Assembly (NCBI GenBank): GCA_041940525.1
Contig: JBGTSB010000021.1
Coordinates: 1 to 41,022 of the forward strand
DNA: 41,022 bases
Origin: JAKAXS01 sp041940525
Lineage (GTDB): Bacteria; Pseudomonadota; Alphaproteobacteria; Rhizobiales; Hyphomicrobiaceae
Reading direction: 5' to 3'
The translations under genes were made by a program, and so were the position numbers. Positions 8,042 to 16,257 of this stretch are shown here, one piece after another (the stretch's first letter is position 1; every line of letters begins with the position of its first letter). Below the pieces are notes generated by a model. That model was not told the DNA's origin. It made no database searches and saw nothing but the letters and a program-made list of their open reading frames with translations.

Positions 8042-8695
8042 CTAACCCCCTCTTTTTGCGACCGGATTTCGGATCACGGCGATCCGCCCCTCCCGGTCTG
8101 TCACGCTCGGCTCAAGCCGGGCATCGAAATTCCAACCCTCACGGGCCTCCGCGATCTCACGTTCGGCATCGCGGCCTTTCAGGAACAAGCCCACGGTCTG
8201 TGCATGGAAAAACGGCGCAGACAGCGAAAGCAGGCGCCCCAGGGGCGCTAACGCACGCGCCGAAACAACATCGGCCTGACCAACTCTAGCGTGAGTCGAG
8301 TCTATTTCGATTCGCGCCGGAATGATGTCCACAGCCAAGCGCAGTTTTCGCTTCACATCCGACAGAAAAGCCGCCTTCCGTGAGTCGCTTTCGCACAAAA
8401 CAACCCGGCATTGGCCCTGCTCGGCCAAAAGAATAGCCGCGACCAGGCCTGGAAAGCCGGCCCCGGCCCCCAAATCGACCCAGACCTTGGCGTCAGCCGG
8501 GGCCAGAGAAACGAGCTGCGCGCTGTCGGCGAAATGGCGATGCCAGAGCTCGGGCAACGTGCCCGGGGCCACCAAATTGATCTTGGCCTGCCACTGCTTC
8601 AGCAGCGCCTCATATGATTCTAGCCTGTCAAGCGTTCCACGTGAAACGTCGAAAACCTTCGCGAAATCAACGCTTCCCTGAATCAGATTGACCAT
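8042..8695 (-). CDS. rsmG: 16S rRNA (guanine527-N7)-methyltransferase
   Basis: Methylates N7 of G527 in the 530 loop of 16S rRNA using S-adenosylmethionine; loss gives low-level streptomycin resistance in several bacteria. The 217-aa product has the SAM-binding motif DLGAGAGFPG (74-83), the early segment WQAKINLVAPGTLPELWHRH typical of GidB/RsmG, and VVSARALAPLGRLL in the catalytic half. It lies 20 bases downstream of mnmG and 3 bases upstream of parA. A parS-like palindrome sits inside its 5' coding part (8633-8648), where it encodes the segment around residues 17-21. Confidence 0.96.
   Translation of the reverse strand: MVNLIQGSVDFAKVFDVSRGTLDRLESYEALLKQWQAKINLVAPGTLPELWHRHFADSAQLVSLAPADAKVWVDLGAGAGFPGLVAAILLAEQGQCRVVLCESDSRKAAFLSDVKRKLRLAVDIIPARIEIDSTHARVGQADVVSARALAPLGRLLSLSAPFFHAQTVGLFLKGRDAEREIAEAREGWNFDARLEPSVTDREGRIAVIRNPVAKRGG
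8633..8648. promoter_or_regulatory. parS: parS-like ParB binding site within rsmG
   Basis: CGTTCCACGTGAAACG, one base off the perfect palindrome found at 10785 and three from the widely shared parS consensus TGTTTCACGTGAAACA (both outer bases plus T to C at position 5). The central CCACGTGAAAC core is kept although the site lies within the rsmG coding sequence. It is about 0.6 kb upstream of parA. Function is inferred from the match and proximity to parAB. Confidence 0.75.
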
Positions 8696-8715
8696 TTTGC
8701 TCGTTTGGACCCGCC

Positions 8716-10584
8716 TCAGGCCACGCGGGATTTGTCAGCCCGCGCCCGCTTCAAGTTCGCGGCAAGCAGCGTCAACGCCGCTGGTGTAACGCCCTCGACG
8801 CGGCCCGCGTGGGCGATCGTGGCCGGCCGCGCGGCCGTCAGCTTCTGCTGAACTTCGGTCGAAAGCCCGACAATCTTCGAAAAATCGAAATCAGCTGGAA
8901 TAGCCAGCCCTTCGTCACGCCGCAGAGCAGCGACATCTTCTTCTTGCCTGACCAGGTATGAGGCGTAACGCGCGTCAATTTCCAGCTGAGCCGCGATTTT
9001 CGGCTCTAAAGCATTCAACTCAGGCCAAACCGCCTGCAATCGGCTCATTGTGACGTCAGGCAAACTCAGCAAATCGTACGCCGTGCGCCGGCGGCCGTCT
9101 TGATTAATCGCCAAACCGCGCCGCGCCCCCTCTGTCGGGGTGACAGAGAGTTGCTTCAGCAAGGACTCTCCAGACTGAAGGGCTAAAAACTTGATACTAA
9201 AGGCTTTGTCGCGTTCCTGCCCAATACAGCCGACGCGTTTGCCTATGGTCATAAGACGATAGTCAGCATTGTCCGCCCGCAGCTTCAGCCTGTATTCGGC
9301 GCGAGAGGTGAACATCCGATAGGGTTCCGTAACCCCCCGGGTCACCAAATCGTCGATCATTACGCCCAGATAGCCGTCGGCACGCGACACGACAAAGGTC
9401 TCACTCCCACCGGACGCAGCCAGTGCCGCGTTGACACCAGCTGCTAGGCCCTGAGCCCCAGCTTCCTCGTACCCAGTGGTGCCATTGATTTGTCCAGCGA
9501 GGAACAGCCGCTTGAGACGTTTGACCTCCAGCGTCGGCGCCAGCTCCCGCGGGTCGACGTAATCATACTCAATGGCATAGCCAGGCCGCTTGATCGCCAC
9601 ACGCTCTAGCCCAGGCAGCGTCCGCAGGAACTCAGCCTGAACCTCCTCCGGCAATGACGTGGAGACGCCGTTTGGATAGATCGTATCGTCGTCCAGCCCT
9701 TCCGGCTCCAAAAACACCTGGTGTCCTTGCCGGTCAGCAAAACGAACGACTTTATCTTCGATCGACGGACAATAACGGGGCCCAATACTTTCGATCTGCC
9801 CAGAATACATCGGAGAACGATCAAGATTAGCGCGGATGATTTCGTGCGTTGCTGGTGTCGTCGATGTAATGCCGCAGGAGATCTGAGGCGTTGTTATCCG
9901 CTCTGTCAGGAAAGAAAACGGTACAGGGTCGTCATCCGCCCGCTGCATCTGAAGACCCGACCAGTCGATCGTCTTGCCATCCAGCCTCGCGGGCGTTCCC
10001 GTCTTCAGCCGTCCCATGGCCAATCCCAGTCCATACAGGCGCTCGGAGAGCTTCAAGGCCGGCTCTTCCCCGGCACGGCCAGCCGGGATCCGCTTCTCGC
10101 CCAAATGGATCAATCCATTGAGGAATGTCCCCGTCGTCAGGACGACGGCACCAGCCCGGACCTCTTGCCCGTCGGCCAGGATGACCCCTTCAACCGTGCC
10201 GTCGTGAACAATCAGGTCCTCAACACCGCCTTCCAAGACACTCAGTCCTGAAACGGACTTGATAGCCTCCTGCATGGCCTGCCGGTACAGCTTCCTGTCC
10301 GCCTGAGCCCTTGGCCCATGGACCGCCGGCCCCTTGGAGCGGTTCAGCAAACGGAACTGGATGCCCGCAACGTCCGCCACACGGCCCATGAGGCCATCCA
10401 GCGCGTCAATCTCCCGAACCAGATGGCCCTTCCCAAGGCCGCCAATAGCCGGATTGCAGGACATCTCACCGATGGTCGCGAATTTATGGGTGATGAGCGC
10501 TGTCCGTGCCCCCACGCGCGCGGCCGCGGCCGCCGCCTCTGTACCGGCGTGACCTCCCCCAACGACAATGACATCGAACTGCAT
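8716..10584 (-). CDS. mnmG: tRNA uridine-5-carboxymethylaminomethyl modification enzyme MnmG (GidA)
   Basis: FAD-dependent enzyme that works with MnmE to install the cmnm5 group on U34 of certain tRNAs. I chose the ATG at 10584, giving 622 aa beginning MQFDVIVVGGGHAGTEAA, because the dinucleotide-binding GGGHAG then sits at the usual distance from the N-terminus; in-frame ATGs at 10593 and 10629 are alternatives. Family segments include SCNPAIGGLGKGHLVREIDA, RAQADRKLYRQAM, PRYCPSIEDKV, INGTTGYEEAGAQGL and MFTSRAEYRLKLRADNAD. The C-terminal helical domain ends at a normal length. The partner mnmE lies upstream on the same strand, but a 230-base gap with unusual repeats separates them. Confidence 0.97.
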   Translation of the reverse strand: MQFDVIVVGGGHAGTEAAAAAARVGARTALITHKFATIGEMSCNPAIGGLGKGHLVREIDALDGLMGRVADVAGIQFRLLNRSKGPAVHGPRAQADRKLYRQAMQEAIKSVSGLSVLEGGVEDLIVHDGTVEGVILADGQEVRAGAVVLTTGTFLNGLIHLGEKRIPAGRAGEEPALKLSERLYGLGLAMGRLKTGTPARLDGKTIDWSGLQMQRADDDPVPFSFLTERITTPQISCGITSTTPATHEIIRANLDRSPMYSGQIESIGPRYCPSIEDKVVRFADRQGHQVFLEPEGLDDDTIYPNGVSTSLPEEVQAEFLRTLPGLERVAIKRPGYAIEYDYVDPRELAPTLEVKRLKRLFLAGQINGTTGYEEAGAQGLAAGVNAALAASGGSETFVVSRADGYLGVMIDDLVTRGVTEPYRMFTSRAEYRLKLRADNADYRLMTIGKRVGCIGQERDKAFSIKFLALQSGESLLKQLSVTPTEGARRGLAINQDGRRRTAYDLLSLPDVTMSRLQAVWPELNALEPKIAAQLEIDARYASYLVRQEEDVAALRRDEGLAIPADFDFSKIVGLSTEVQQKLTAARPATIAHAGRVEGVTPAALTLLAANLKRARADKSRVA

Positions 10585-10691
10585 CCTGCTCATCCGCATC
10601 CAATAGAGACAATTGGGTGCTGTCTGCAAGACGATCTTCCGACATGCCTCCCCAAGCCGCAGGAGGATTGCAAGTCAAAGGTCACCATCTA

Positions 10692-10806
10692 GAGTCAAAC
10701 AACGACCCGCTAGAGTCCAACCAGAGTCGAAAAGTGACTCAAAACACTTGATTTTAGAGTCGCCAGAGTCATCGCTTAAATATTCGTTTCACGTGAAACG
10801 GGATTC
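10692..10806. promoter_or_regulatory. Cluster of seven GANTC (CcrM-type) sites in the mnmG-mnmE gap
   Basis: GAGTC or related GANTC pentamers begin at 10692, 10713, 10724, 10736, 10757, 10766 and 10802. Five share the longer plus-strand form AGAGTC, and 10724-10740 forms an inverted repeat GAGTC-GAAAAGT-GACTC. Steps between the first six are 21, 11, 12, 21 and 9 bases, close to multiples of a helical turn. GANTC is the target of the cell-cycle methyltransferase CcrM in alphaproteobacteria. The array lies in the 5' upstream region of mnmG and surrounds a parS site, so roles in mnmG transcription or origin-region control are possible. The pattern is seen; its function is inferred. Confidence 0.6.
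10785..10800. promoter_or_regulatory. parS: parS site (perfect palindrome) between mnmG and mnmE
   Basis: CGTTTCACGTGAAACG, a perfect 16-base palindrome. It matches the consensus TGTTTCACGTGAAACA at 14 of 16 positions, with the two outer bases changed symmetrically. It lies 15 bases past the mnmE stop and about 2.7 kb upstream of parA, in a non-coding gap, and is the best of the three candidates. Confidence 0.9.
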
Positions 10807-10814
10807 ACTGCGTT

Positions 10815-12215
10815 TTATTTGCCGATGCAAAAACGGCCGAAGACTTGATCCAGCACGTCCTCGACATCCACGCGGCCAGTAATCTTCCCCAGCGCAGTGA
10901 CGCTGGCCCTTAGATCCTCCGCCCGAAGCTCCGTCTGATGGGACGGCCCGGCCAAGAATGTCTCAAGGCTTATTAGGCAAGCCTCGATCAGCGCCCGATG
11001 CCGCGCCTGAGTAATGACCGCGTCTTCACCGCTACCGGCCCGCTCCTTGGCGATCCCGCCGATACGATTGATCAGGACAACCAGGCCCGTACCCTCACGG
11101 ACCGAAATGGCCAACGTGTCATCCGGCATGACCATCGACCCGCCAGACGAGCCAAGATCCATCTCCGTCTGATCAAGAGAAGCGCCACCCTCTTCCTCAA
11201 TTAGATCGATCTTGTTGATGACCCGCAGCAGCTTGTCGCCAAGGGCCTGCAGCTCGTCAGGCAATGGGATCTGCACCTCGGCAGCATCCGTCAGCCAGAT
11301 CACCAGATCCGCGGCCTTCGCCCGCTCGATAGAGCGGCGCATACCTTCCTGTTCCACCTTGCCGGGCGCCTCACGCAGTCCCGCCGTATCGGAGACAATC
11401 ACCGGCACCCCACCCAGATCTAAACGCACCTCGATAATGTCGCGGGTAGTTCCCGCCTCATCGGACACGATGGCCGCGTCACGCTTGGCTAGGGCGTTCA
11501 GCAAACTGGACTTGCCGACATTGGGGGCACCTGTCAGGACAACCTGAAACCCGTCCCGCATAATCTCTCCGCGATGCCCGTCATCCAGACGATGACGGAT
11601 CGCCTTGGCAAGCGTTTCCACAATAGCGCGAGCCTGATCAACGGAGCGCGCTTCCACATCCGGCTCATCGGAAAAGTCGATCGCCGCTTCGACAAGCGCG
11701 CACGCATCAATCAGGGACGTCCGCCAACTTTCATAGAGAGAAGACAAAGCGCCACCGGCTTGCTTCAAAGCCTGCCGGCGCTGTCCTTCCGTTTCTGCAT
11801 CGATCAGATCGGCCAAACCCTCCGCCTGAGCCAGATCGATCTTCCCGCAATCAAAAGCACGGCGCGCGAATTCACCCGGTTCCGCCATGCGCAATCCTGG
11901 GATCTCACCCAGCGCAGCGAGGACGGAAGCAACAACGGCCCTTCCGCCATGGAGCTGCAGCTCCGCGACGTCCTCACCGGTGAAACTGTTCGGCCCGGGA
12001 AACCACAGGACAATCCCGCGATCCAAGGCCTCGCCGGTTTTCGGATGGATGATCGCGCGTCCGCCAGCCAATCGCGGCTTTGGCCTTTTTGGCGCCATGA
12101 CGTTCAGAACCATGCCGGCCTGCGGGCCCGACACGCGGACAATCGCTACGCCCGCGCGGCCAGGCGCGCTCGATAAGGCATAGATCGTGGCTGGATGCAT
12201 GGGCTCGTTCGTCAT
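10815..12215 (-). CDS. mnmE: tRNA modification GTPase MnmE
   Basis: Potassium-activated GTPase that pairs with MnmG to modify U34 of tRNA. The 466-aa product has an N-terminal tetrahydrofolate-binding domain (TIYALSSAPGRAGVAIVRVSG), a helical domain, the inserted G domain with G1 GAPNVGKS (229-236), a switch region EAGTTRDI, DTAGLRE and G4 NKIDL, and the C-terminal FCIGK motif with the conserved Cys. All key elements are intact. Starts at residue 1 (12215) or Met6 (12200) are both possible. It is the most upstream gene of the minus-strand block mnmE-mnmG-rsmG-parA-parB; the next gene upstream is divergent. Confidence 0.97.
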   Translation of the reverse strand: MTNEPMHPATIYALSSAPGRAGVAIVRVSGPQAGMVLNVMAPKRPKPRLAGGRAIIHPKTGEALDRGIVLWFPGPNSFTGEDVAELQLHGGRAVVASVLAALGEIPGLRMAEPGEFARRAFDCGKIDLAQAEGLADLIDAETEGQRRQALKQAGGALSSLYESWRTSLIDACALVEAAIDFSDEPDVEARSVDQARAIVETLAKAIRHRLDDGHRGEIMRDGFQVVLTGAPNVGKSSLLNALAKRDAAIVSDEAGTTRDIIEVRLDLGGVPVIVSDTAGLREAPGKVEQEGMRRSIERAKAADLVIWLTDAAEVQIPLPDELQALGDKLLRVINKIDLIEEEGGASLDQTEMDLGSSGGSMVMPDDTLAISVREGTGLVVLINRIGGIAKERAGSGEDAVITQARHRALIEACLISLETFLAGPSHQTELRAEDLRASVTALGKITGRVDVEDVLDQVFGRFCIGK

Positions 12216-12357
12216 ACGCTACTGGAACAGGATACTGCGCGATCGCTTATCCTAATGCAGACACCGCGTCCATGACATGCCGGCATGCGCGCGAGACGAT
12301 AGAACGATTGTCTGCTCTTTGAGAGCGGGCTCGACCGTGGAACGCGAGAGCGGCGAA

Positions 12358-12373
12358 TGATTCACGTGAAATA
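12358..12373. promoter_or_regulatory. parS: Weaker parS-like site upstream of mnmE
   Basis: TGATTCACGTGAAATA, two mismatches from TGTTTCACGTGAAACA with the TTCACGTGAA core perfect. It lies in the divergent gap between mnmE and the thioredoxin-fold gene. A GANTC pentamer (GATTC, 12359-12363) overlaps it. Together with the sites at 8633 and 10785 it would make a three-site parS cluster. Confidence 0.6.
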
Positions 12374-12435
12374 AATGCTTGTGTCGACACCAGCAACAAC
12401 CGCGCATCAACACGAACCGGAAGCCGGAAACCATC

Positions 12436-14466
12436 ATGAGTGAAAACCGTCTCGGCAGAGAGACAAGCCCATACTTGCTCCAACACAAGGACAATCCGGT
12501 GCACTGGTGGGCGTGGGGTCCTGACACGCTGGAGGAAGCCAAGAGATCCAACAAGCCGATCCTCCTCTCGGTCGGATACGCCGCTTGCCATTGGTGCCAC
12601 GTCATGGCGCACGAAAGCTTTGAGGACGACGACACGGCTGCCGTCATGAATGAGCTGTTCGTGAACATCAAAGTCGATCGGGAAGAGAGGCCAGACATTG
12701 ATGCAATCTACATGGGCGCGCTTCACAAGCTCGGCCAGCAAGGTGGATGGCCTCTGACGATGTTTCTCGATACGGATGCAAGACCGTTTTGGGGAGGCAC
12801 GTACTTCCCAAAGGAAAGCGCGTTCGGACGTCCCGCATTCAAGGATGTTCTTCGCAAGGTCGCATCCATCCATCGCGACCAGCACGATGACGTCGTCCAC
12901 AACGCGACGATCATAACCAAAGCGTTGGAGCGTTCGCCCGGCGGTCAGCCAATTGAAATCGACGACGCTCTCTTGAGTGACCTCACCGCGCGGATGGTCC
13001 GCGCCGTTGATCCAACACACGGAGGCATCAATGGAGCGCCGAAGTTTCCGCAGTGGAGCTTCTTCTGGCTGCTCTGGCGCGGCGCCATCCGTTACGGGAA
13101 TGACGACGCAAAGACCGCTGTGACGAACACGCTAAGAAACATCTGCCAAGGCGGCATCTATGATCATCTCGGCGGAGGCTTCGCGCGCTATTCGGTCGAC
13201 GAGCTTTGGCTCGTCCCGCACTTCGAGAAGATGCTCTACGACAATGCGCTTCTCATCGATCTCCTCACCGAGGCCTGGCGCGAAACACGCGATCAGCTCT
13301 TCGCCCAGCGCATCGAAGAAACCGTAACCTGGTTGCTGCGTGAGATGCTGGCGGAAGGCGGTGCCTTCGCATCCTCTCTCGATGCAGACAGCGAAGGGGA
13401 GGAAGGCAAGTTCTATGTCTGGAGTTTGCAGGAGGTGATCAAATGTCTTGGTGACGATGACGCCGCCGTCTTCTCGCAAACCTATGACATCACCAAGGAT
13501 GGCAACTTCGAAGGCCACAACATTCCAAACCGTCTCGCCAATCAGGATTTGAGAAGCGCCGAAGAAGAAGCGCGGCTTGCCGGCATGCGCGCCAAACTGC
13601 TTGAGGAAAGAAGCAAGCGCATACGCCCGGGTTTCGATGACAAGGTCCTGGCGGATTGGAACGGCCTGATGATCGCGGCACTGTCGCGAGCAGCCGTCGT
13701 CTTCAATCGTCCTGATTGGCAGGAGGCTGCCATGAAAGCCTTCCTGTTTATCAAGGACACCATGACAATTGATGGTCGTCTCTTGCATGCCTATCGCAGT
13801 GGGCAAGCCAAGGCTCCAGCGACCGCAAGCGATTATGCCAACATGATTTGGGCAGCCCTTCGCCTGTTCCAGGCAACCGGAGAGCCATCAACGCTGGAAG
13901 CCGCCAAAGCCTGGACCGCCGTTCTGGACAAACACTACTGGATCGAAGGCGCCGGCTACGCCATGGCGGCGGATGATACGCAAGATGTCATCGTGCGTAT
14001 GGCACCAGGCCAGGACGATGCCACACCGAATGCCAACGCAATCCACCTAGCCAATCTTGCAAGCCTCCATCTCATCACCGCCGACCAGGACTATGCCAAG
14101 CGGAGCCGTCAACTGGTGGAGACGTTCGCGCCGCAGATCGCCGCAAACCCGATCGGCCATGCCGGCATCTTAGCAAGTGTCATGGATCACATCGCTCCAG
14201 CGCTGGTCGCGATCTTCGAAACAGACGAGCCAGGCACTCTCACAGAGGCGCTCCATTGTGTCTCATTGCCAGGCGCTACGGAAATTACCGCTGCCGCACA
14301 AACTGACACAGATCAGATTTCCGCCCTCGGAGGCAAGTCGGCGCCCAATAATCAAGCAGCAGCATTTGCCTGCTTGGGCACGAACTGTTCCCTTCCGATC
14401 ACGGATCCGGAAACTTTACGAAAGCAGCTGGCAGGTATGCGCCAAGCAAGCGCAAATCAGACTTGA
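12436..14466 (+). CDS. Thioredoxin-domain protein of the SPATA20/YyaL (DUF255) family
   Basis: A 676-aa cytoplasmic protein of a widely conserved family whose reaction is unknown. The N-terminal thioredoxin-like domain carries CHWC at residues 51-54, in YAACHWCHVMAHESFED. The remainder looks like the alpha/alpha-barrel seen in glycosidase and epimerase-type proteins, with family segments KFPQ, GGGFARYSVDELWLVPHFEKMLYDNA and SLDADSEGEEGKFYVW. I chose the ATG at 12436 (MSENRLGRETSPYLLQ) over the open frame back to 12379 because family members begin this way and GGAA precedes it. It diverges from mnmE, and no terminator separates it from the desaturase gene 119 bases on. No signal peptide is seen. 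Confidence 0.92.
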   Translation: MSENRLGRETSPYLLQHKDNPVHWWAWGPDTLEEAKRSNKPILLSVGYAACHWCHVMAHESFEDDDTAAVMNELFVNIKVDREERPDIDAIYMGALHKLGQQGGWPLTMFLDTDARPFWGGTYFPKESAFGRPAFKDVLRKVASIHRDQHDDVVHNATIITKALERSPGGQPIEIDDALLSDLTARMVRAVDPTHGGINGAPKFPQWSFFWLLWRGAIRYGNDDAKTAVTNTLRNICQGGIYDHLGGGFARYSVDELWLVPHFEKMLYDNALLIDLLTEAWRETRDQLFAQRIEETVTWLLREMLAEGGAFASSLDADSEGEEGKFYVWSLQEVIKCLGDDDAAVFSQTYDITKDGNFEGHNIPNRLANQDLRSAEEEARLAGMRAKLLEERSKRIRPGFDDKVLADWNGLMIAALSRAAVVFNRPDWQEAAMKAFLFIKDTMTIDGRLLHAYRSGQAKAPATASDYANMIWAALRLFQATGEPSTLEAAKAWTAVLDKHYWIEGAGYAMAADDTQDVIVRMAPGQDDATPNANAIHLANLASLHLITADQDYAKRSRQLVETFAPQIAANPIGHAGILASVMDHIAPALVAIFETDEPGTLTEALHCVSLPGATEITAAAQTDTDQISALGGKSAPNNQAAAFACLGTNCSLPITDPETLRKQLAGMRQASANQT

Positions 14467-14585
14467 AAGGATTGAGCGAAGCACCCAAGATCAAGATCTT
14501 CCAACAAGTATTTCATCGCGTTGTCGTCTCGCGTTTCTTTGTTTGTGCTGCGTCGCACTGAACAAATGGTCCGACGGAGGGACGC

Positions 14586-16019
14586 ATGGCAATCGACACG
14601 GTGATGGTACAACCCGTACCACTCGCAAAAACGGATTCAGGTGAGCGGGATCAAGGGTCCTCGAACGCAAGGGCGAGGCATCGCCGGACCGCACGATACT
14701 CGGTCGAAGAGATCAACGCCCTAAAGGCTCGCGACAACTGGACCAACTGGCGATACCTCGCCTTGAACTGGGCCATCATCGCCGGCACGATCGGCCTGGC
14801 GATCTGGGGTGAGGCGCAACTGCAAGCCGCCGGTCATAGCGTCTTCTGGCTTATCCCGATCGCCGCTGTCACGATCGTGATCATCGGCGCCTCTCAGCAT
14901 CAGCTTGGCGGCGCGATCCACGAAGCTACGCACTTCTATCTCTTCAAGAACCGCACCTTGAACGAAGCCGCCGCCGACTGGCTGGCTGCGTTTCCGATCT
15001 ACACCTCGACCCACCATTTTCGTCTGCATCACCTCTCTCACCATCAGTTCGTCAACGATCCCGAGCGCGATCCCAACTTCGCGCAAGCCGAACAGTCGGG
15101 TCACTGGCTCGACTTCCCGCTGACGCACTATGAAATGGCGAGAGGCCTGCTGCGTCTGCTCTGGGTTCCAAACCTCGTCAGCTACACCCTAGCCCGTGCC
15201 CGCTACAGCGCTCTTGGCCTTGGCGACAATCCCTATGGTGATCCAAAACGCCCGGGACATTGGCTGACGGCCGCGATCGGCATTGCCTTCGCTGGCCTTG
15301 TTCCCGTGATCATGGCGGCACTTCTGTTCATAGGGGTTAGCGCCCCGATCACCCTGGGAACGTTGGCGTTGCTCTATGCCGGAGGACTGACCTTCTATCT
15401 GACGATCCCTGAGTCCTGGTATCAGGGCAGCCGGGTCGAGCCGGTCTTTTCCAACCGGGCTCTCTTCGCAACGCGCCTGACCTTTCTCGCGATCTTGTAC
15501 GCGTCCCTGACGGCCATTGATCTCACCGGCTACCAGAAAGCCTGGAGCTACTATGTGCTCTACTGGCTGGTCCCGCTGTTCACGACCTTCCCGGTCTTCA
15601 TGATCCTGCGCGAGTGGCTCCAGCACGGCAACGCCGATCGGGGGAAGATGACCAACTCTCGGGTCTTCATGACGGGTCCGATCTTCAACTATGCCGTCAT
15701 GCCGTGGGGAATGGACTACCACCTGCCGCACCATCTCATGTCATCTGTTCCGCACTACAACTTGAAGAAGCTCCATCAGCTCCTTTTGCGCGATCCGGAG
15801 TACGCCGAAAAAGGTGTGATCGTTGAAGGACTCGTCGGACCAGCTGACCCGGAAACTGGCAGGCCAACCGCCTTGGGTGTGCTCCACGTCGATCATGCGC
15901 CGAAGATCCAAAGCGCCGCTCACGTCGATGACAGTGTGTTGGCCGACGCCAACGTGTCGGACCCCGAAGGTCTGGCGCGCATGTCGGAGGCGTCCCGCAA
16001 GTCAGGGCCAGCACCCTGA
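14586..16019 (+). CDS. Membrane fatty acid desaturase family protein
   Basis: A 477-aa integral-membrane di-iron enzyme of the fatty acid desaturase superfamily. It has three histidine clusters: HEATH (box 1), HHFRLHHLSHH (box 2) and HHLMSSVPHYN (box 3, with YHLPHH just before). Hydrophobic segments flank them (roughly 55-75, 85-105, 230-265, 295-320). The first 50 residues and the last 60 or so are soluble extensions without clear motifs. A strong GGAGGGA ribosome binding site lies 5 bases before the ATG. Substrate (acyl-lipid, acyl-CoA or other) cannot be told from sequence. It is followed by a terminator and then another di-iron membrane enzyme, suggesting a small lipid-modifying cassette between mnmE and rho. 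Confidence 0.88.
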   Translation: MAIDTVMVQPVPLAKTDSGERDQGSSNARARHRRTARYSVEEINALKARDNWTNWRYLALNWAIIAGTIGLAIWGEAQLQAAGHSVFWLIPIAAVTIVIIGASQHQLGGAIHEATHFYLFKNRTLNEAAADWLAAFPIYTSTHHFRLHHLSHHQFVNDPERDPNFAQAEQSGHWLDFPLTHYEMARGLLRLLWVPNLVSYTLARARYSALGLGDNPYGDPKRPGHWLTAAIGIAFAGLVPVIMAALLFIGVSAPITLGTLALLYAGGLTFYLTIPESWYQGSRVEPVFSNRALFATRLTFLAILYASLTAIDLTGYQKAWSYYVLYWLVPLFTTFPVFMILREWLQHGNADRGKMTNSRVFMTGPIFNYAVMPWGMDYHLPHHLMSSVPHYNLKKLHQLLLRDPEYAEKGVIVEGLVGPADPETGRPTALGVLHVDHAPKIQSAAHVDDSVLADANVSDPEGLARMSEASRKSGPAP

Positions 16020-16113
16020 TAAGCGTCTCTAATTACGGCGAACGCTGATCCATTATAGAAACGCATCGTCGCACAAGACTGGTTTCAATACAAAAATAGC
16101 GTTATTAGAATAG

Positions 16114-16148
16114 CCTGAGAGCGGAGATGTCCCGCTCTCGGGCCTTTT
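16114..16148 (+). terminator. Rho-independent terminator after the fatty acid desaturase gene
   Basis: An 11-bp stem CCTGAGAGCGG (16114-16124) / CCGCTCTCGGG (16132-16142) with one T-G pair, a 7-base loop, then CC and TTTT. It lies 95 bases after the desaturase stop and upstream of the chosen start of the next gene, which argues against a start at 16147 for that gene. Confidence 0.75.
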
Positions 16149-16257
16149 GCATGTTTCCTTCGGAACAGACCTGCTCGTGCCACTGTTTCACAGTCGAGGG
16201 GATTCAGAAGGTTCAAGCACCCGCTTATGGCGGGCGTGCATCGACTGGAGTGATGTA

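Noticed and set aside
12247..13020. Minus-strand open frame of 257 codons opposite the DUF255 gene
   Set aside because: Antisense to a strongly conserved coding region (including the CHWC motif), and its own translation shows no recognisable domain.
13132..13806. Second minus-strand frame (224 codons) opposite the DUF255 gene
   Set aside because: Same reason: GC-rich antisense shadow with no supporting motif or ribosome binding site.
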